A DNA stretch of 64,000 nucleotides from Deinococcus carri (GTDB lineage Bacteria; Deinococcota; Deinococci; Deinococcales; Deinococcaceae): the NCBI RefSeq assembly GCF_039545055.1, contig NZ_BAABRP010000001.1, forward strand, positions 186,001 through 250,000, in the 5' to 3' direction. Positions 61,991-64,000 of the stretch are shown piece after piece. The notes under the pieces are model-generated. The model worked only from the letters and a program-made list of their open reading frames with translations. It was not told the DNA's origin and ran no database searches. Each line of letters opens with the position of its first letter. The first letter of the stretch is position 1. The translations under genes were made by a program, and so were the position numbers.

Positions 61991-62323
61991 TCAGCGCACG
62001 TCCATCAGTTCCACGTCGAAGATGAGGGTGGCGTTCGGCGGAATCACGCCGGGCACCCCCGCCGCCCCGTAGGCGAGGTGGCCGGGGATGGTCAGGCGGG
62101 CCTTGTCGCCCACGCGCAGCCCCGCAATTCCCTGGTCCCAGCCGGGGATGACGTACCCGACGCCCAGCGGAAACTCGATGGGTTCGCCGCGGTCGCGGCT
62201 GGAGTCGAACTTCTGCCCGTTCTCCAGCGTGCCGGTGTAGTGGACGCGCACCATCTTGCCCGCCTGGGCGGGCGTGCCGCTCCCCTCGTGATACTTGTCG
62301 ACCTTCAGTTCCTGAGCCGTCAT
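61991..62323 (-). CDS. FKBP-type peptidyl-prolyl cis-trans isomerase
   Basis: 110 aa single FKBP domain: MVRVHYTGTLENGQKFDSSRDRGEPIEFPLGVGYVIPGWDQGIAGL contains the Tyr, Asp, Phe and Trp of the active pocket, and HLAYGAAGVPGVIPPNATLIFDVELMDV completes it. No signal peptide, no IF (SlyD) domain, so a minimal cytoplasmic foldase. TAGGCT lies 7 nt upstream of the ATG. Confidence 0.95.
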   Translation of the reverse strand: MTAQELKVDKYHEGSGTPAQAGKMVRVHYTGTLENGQKFDSSRDRGEPIEFPLGVGYVIPGWDQGIAGLRVGDKARLTIPGHLAYGAAGVPGVIPPNATLIFDVELMDVR

Positions 62324-62330
62324 GCGGCCC

Positions 62331-62336
62331 AGCCTA
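62331..62336 (-). promoter_or_regulatory. Predicted -10 box of the FKBP gene
   Basis: TAGGCT with a 7-nt gap to the ATG at 62323. Confidence 0.5.
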
Positions 62337-62400
62337 CTCGCTGCCCCGCGCTCTTCCCCCTGAGTCTGAAGCGTGGGTGAAGGTGGGCGGGCCGGGCTGC

Positions 62401-62548
62401 TACCATGCCCCGCGTGAGGTGGTTGCCGTCCAATCCGTTATCAAATCGGGAAAGCGCCGATTCGATAACTCCTTTCCCGGCGACCGTTTCTTTCCTGCTC
62501 GCTCTGCTCGGGTTGAACAGTTTTGTCACTGTTCAACCGGAGTTCATA
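62401..62548. mobile_element. Probable MITE-like element, hairpin family (copy 3), diverged
   Basis: TACCATGCC at the left is flanked by TGC, and TTCATA at the right by TGA. Conserved loop GGGAAAGCGCC inside the stem GTTATC / GATAAC (62437-62469). The block CTGCTCGCTCTGCTCGG is followed by a hairpin GGTTGAACAG / CTGTTCAACC. The left border is uncertain. The last base of the element plus TG of the flanking TGA make the ATG of the signal peptidase gene. Confidence 0.5.
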
Positions 62549-63147
62549 TGACCCATGCGCCCGCCCCGCCAGCCCGTGACCCCGGCGGGTTCCGTGCGTT
62601 CTGGCGGGTGTGGGTGCTGGGTGCCCTGCTGCCGGTGTGGCTGCTGACCACCTTCGTGGCGACCTTCGCGCGGGTGGACGGCAACAGCATGAATCCCACC
62701 CTCCAGAGTGGCGACCTGCTGCTGCTGCTGAAATACCCGCGCTGGCTGCGCGCCTGGGGCCTGCCCACGCCCTACCCGCGCCGCGGCGACCTGCTGATTT
62801 TCAAGGCCCCGGCAGACAGCCCCTACAGCTACGAGACTCTCTACGGCGTGCGCCACCGTCCCTACAACGTCAAGCGTGTGCTGGCCCTGCCCGGCGAGAC
62901 GGTCGCCATCGAGGACGGTCGCGTGGTGGTGGACGGGCGACCCCTGGCCGAGAGTTACGTGAATGACGGCGTGCTGAGCGACCAGCCGCCCCAGCGCGTG
63001 CCCCCCGGCAAGGTCTGGGTGCAGGGCGACAACCGCCTGGTGGGCGAGAGCCTGGACTCGCGCACCTACGGCCCGGTGGACCTGCGGGACGCCGCTGGCC
63101 CGGCCAACCTGCGCCTGTGGCCGAATCCGGGTCTGGTCGGTCGCTGA
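62548..63147 (+). CDS. lepB: Signal peptidase I
   Basis: 199 aa. One N-terminal membrane helix (VWVLGALLPVWLLTTFVATF), then box B VDGNSMNPTLQSGDLLLL with catalytic Ser47. Box D is YNVKRVLALPGETV with catalytic Lys109, and box E is VWVQGDNRLVGESLDSRTYGPV. It cleaves signal peptides of Sec/Tat-exported proteins at the outer face of the inner membrane, including the many exported proteins in this window. The ATG at 62548 lies at the junction of a MITE-like element with its target, and the 5' leader is element DNA. Confidence 0.95.
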   Translation: MTHAPAPPARDPGGFRAFWRVWVLGALLPVWLLTTFVATFARVDGNSMNPTLQSGDLLLLLKYPRWLRAWGLPTPYPRRGDLLIFKAPADSPYSYETLYGVRHRPYNVKRVLALPGETVAIEDGRVVVDGRPLAESYVNDGVLSDQPPQRVPPGKVWVQGDNRLVGESLDSRTYGPVDLRDAAGPANLRLWPNPGLVGR

Positions 63148-63184
63148 GGGAGCTTCTGGCCTTGTGCCGTTGGCAGCCCCAGGC

Positions 63185-63954
<770 letters not shown>

Positions 63955-63960
63955 GGGGGC

Positions 63961-63966
63961 AGGGTA
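63961..63966 (-). promoter_or_regulatory. Predicted -10 box of the S4 gene
   Basis: TACCCT with a 6-nt gap to the ATG at 63954. Confidence 0.5.
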
Positions 63967-64000
63967 GCGCCTGGCGCGCCTGCGGCGCAGTCTGAAGGTC

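Overview
This 64-kb window is a high-GC chromosomal segment from a member of the genus Deinococcus. The evidence is the gene set: KtrAB, a long RecJ, PolA with a degenerate proofreading domain, an SLH-domain surface protein, FAS1-repeat and META-domain envelope proteins, a DUF3084 protein and an LptB-like ATPase. Promoter architecture agrees: about 25 genes have a TANNNT box only 5-8 nt upstream of the start codon, the leaderless-mRNA pattern reported for Deinococcus. The species cannot be named from the sequence alone. The window is ordinary core chromosome. I see no rRNA, CRISPR, prophage or transposase gene. One tRNA gene (Arg-CCG) is present.

Layout. 1-4250: start of deoB (minus), an LptB-like ATPase, a DUF3084 coiled-coil membrane protein and an orphan sugar-binding protein. 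4520-7700: a maltose/trehalose-type ABC importer (malE-malF-malG, minus) with a LacI-type operator and an intra-operon terminator. 7880-13630: an AlbA_2 regulator, truD with two small overlapping genes, and a PpiC/SurA chaperone. 13660-19650: tRNA-Arg, a SIS-domain isomerase, recJ-lapA and an SLH surface protein. 20040-26180: deoD, enoyl-CoA hydratase, an HD hydrolase, a VanW protein and a triple-META protein. 26320-36140: metallophosphatase, hpt, trpC, an MBL hydrolase, KtrAB, an RNA methyltransferase, a WD40-like protein and a HAD hydrolase. 36550-42720: polA, a secreted metalloprotease and glmM. 42800-51560: a His-rich protein with a kinase-like protein, YcaQ and AAG glycosylases, a NodB deacetylase flanked by paralogous membrane proteins, DUF937, cysteine synthase and a metallophosphatase. 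51680-63960: a FAS1 repeat protein, FtsK, a JAMM peptidase with a P-loop kinase, nucleoside hydrolase, alpha-galactosidase, an acidic small protein, FKBP, signal peptidase I, DUF1684 and an S4 protein.

The most unusual content is intergenic. Two or three families of non-coding MITE-like elements (about 120-220 bp, ends resembling TACGGGATT, flanked by TCA/TGA) are scattered between genes. A third, 130-bp element bounded by CTAG occurs once intact (36410-36539) and once with a 157-bp element inserted in it (59785-60074), giving an empty/occupied site pair inside one window. Element ends are fused to genes: they supply -10 boxes (57775 gene, nucleoside hydrolase), stop codons (alpha-galactosidase, recJ) and a start codon (lepB). 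One family also carries two hairpins whose stems differ between copies yet keep pairing, which suggests selection on structure.

Functionally the window mixes nucleoside salvage (deoB, deoD, hpt, nucleoside hydrolase), DNA repair and replication (recJ, polA, ycaQ, mpg, ftsK), cell-envelope biogenesis (glmM, lptB-like, SLH, FAS1, VanW, PpiC, lepB) and sugar uptake and hydrolysis (mal genes, alpha-galactosidase).
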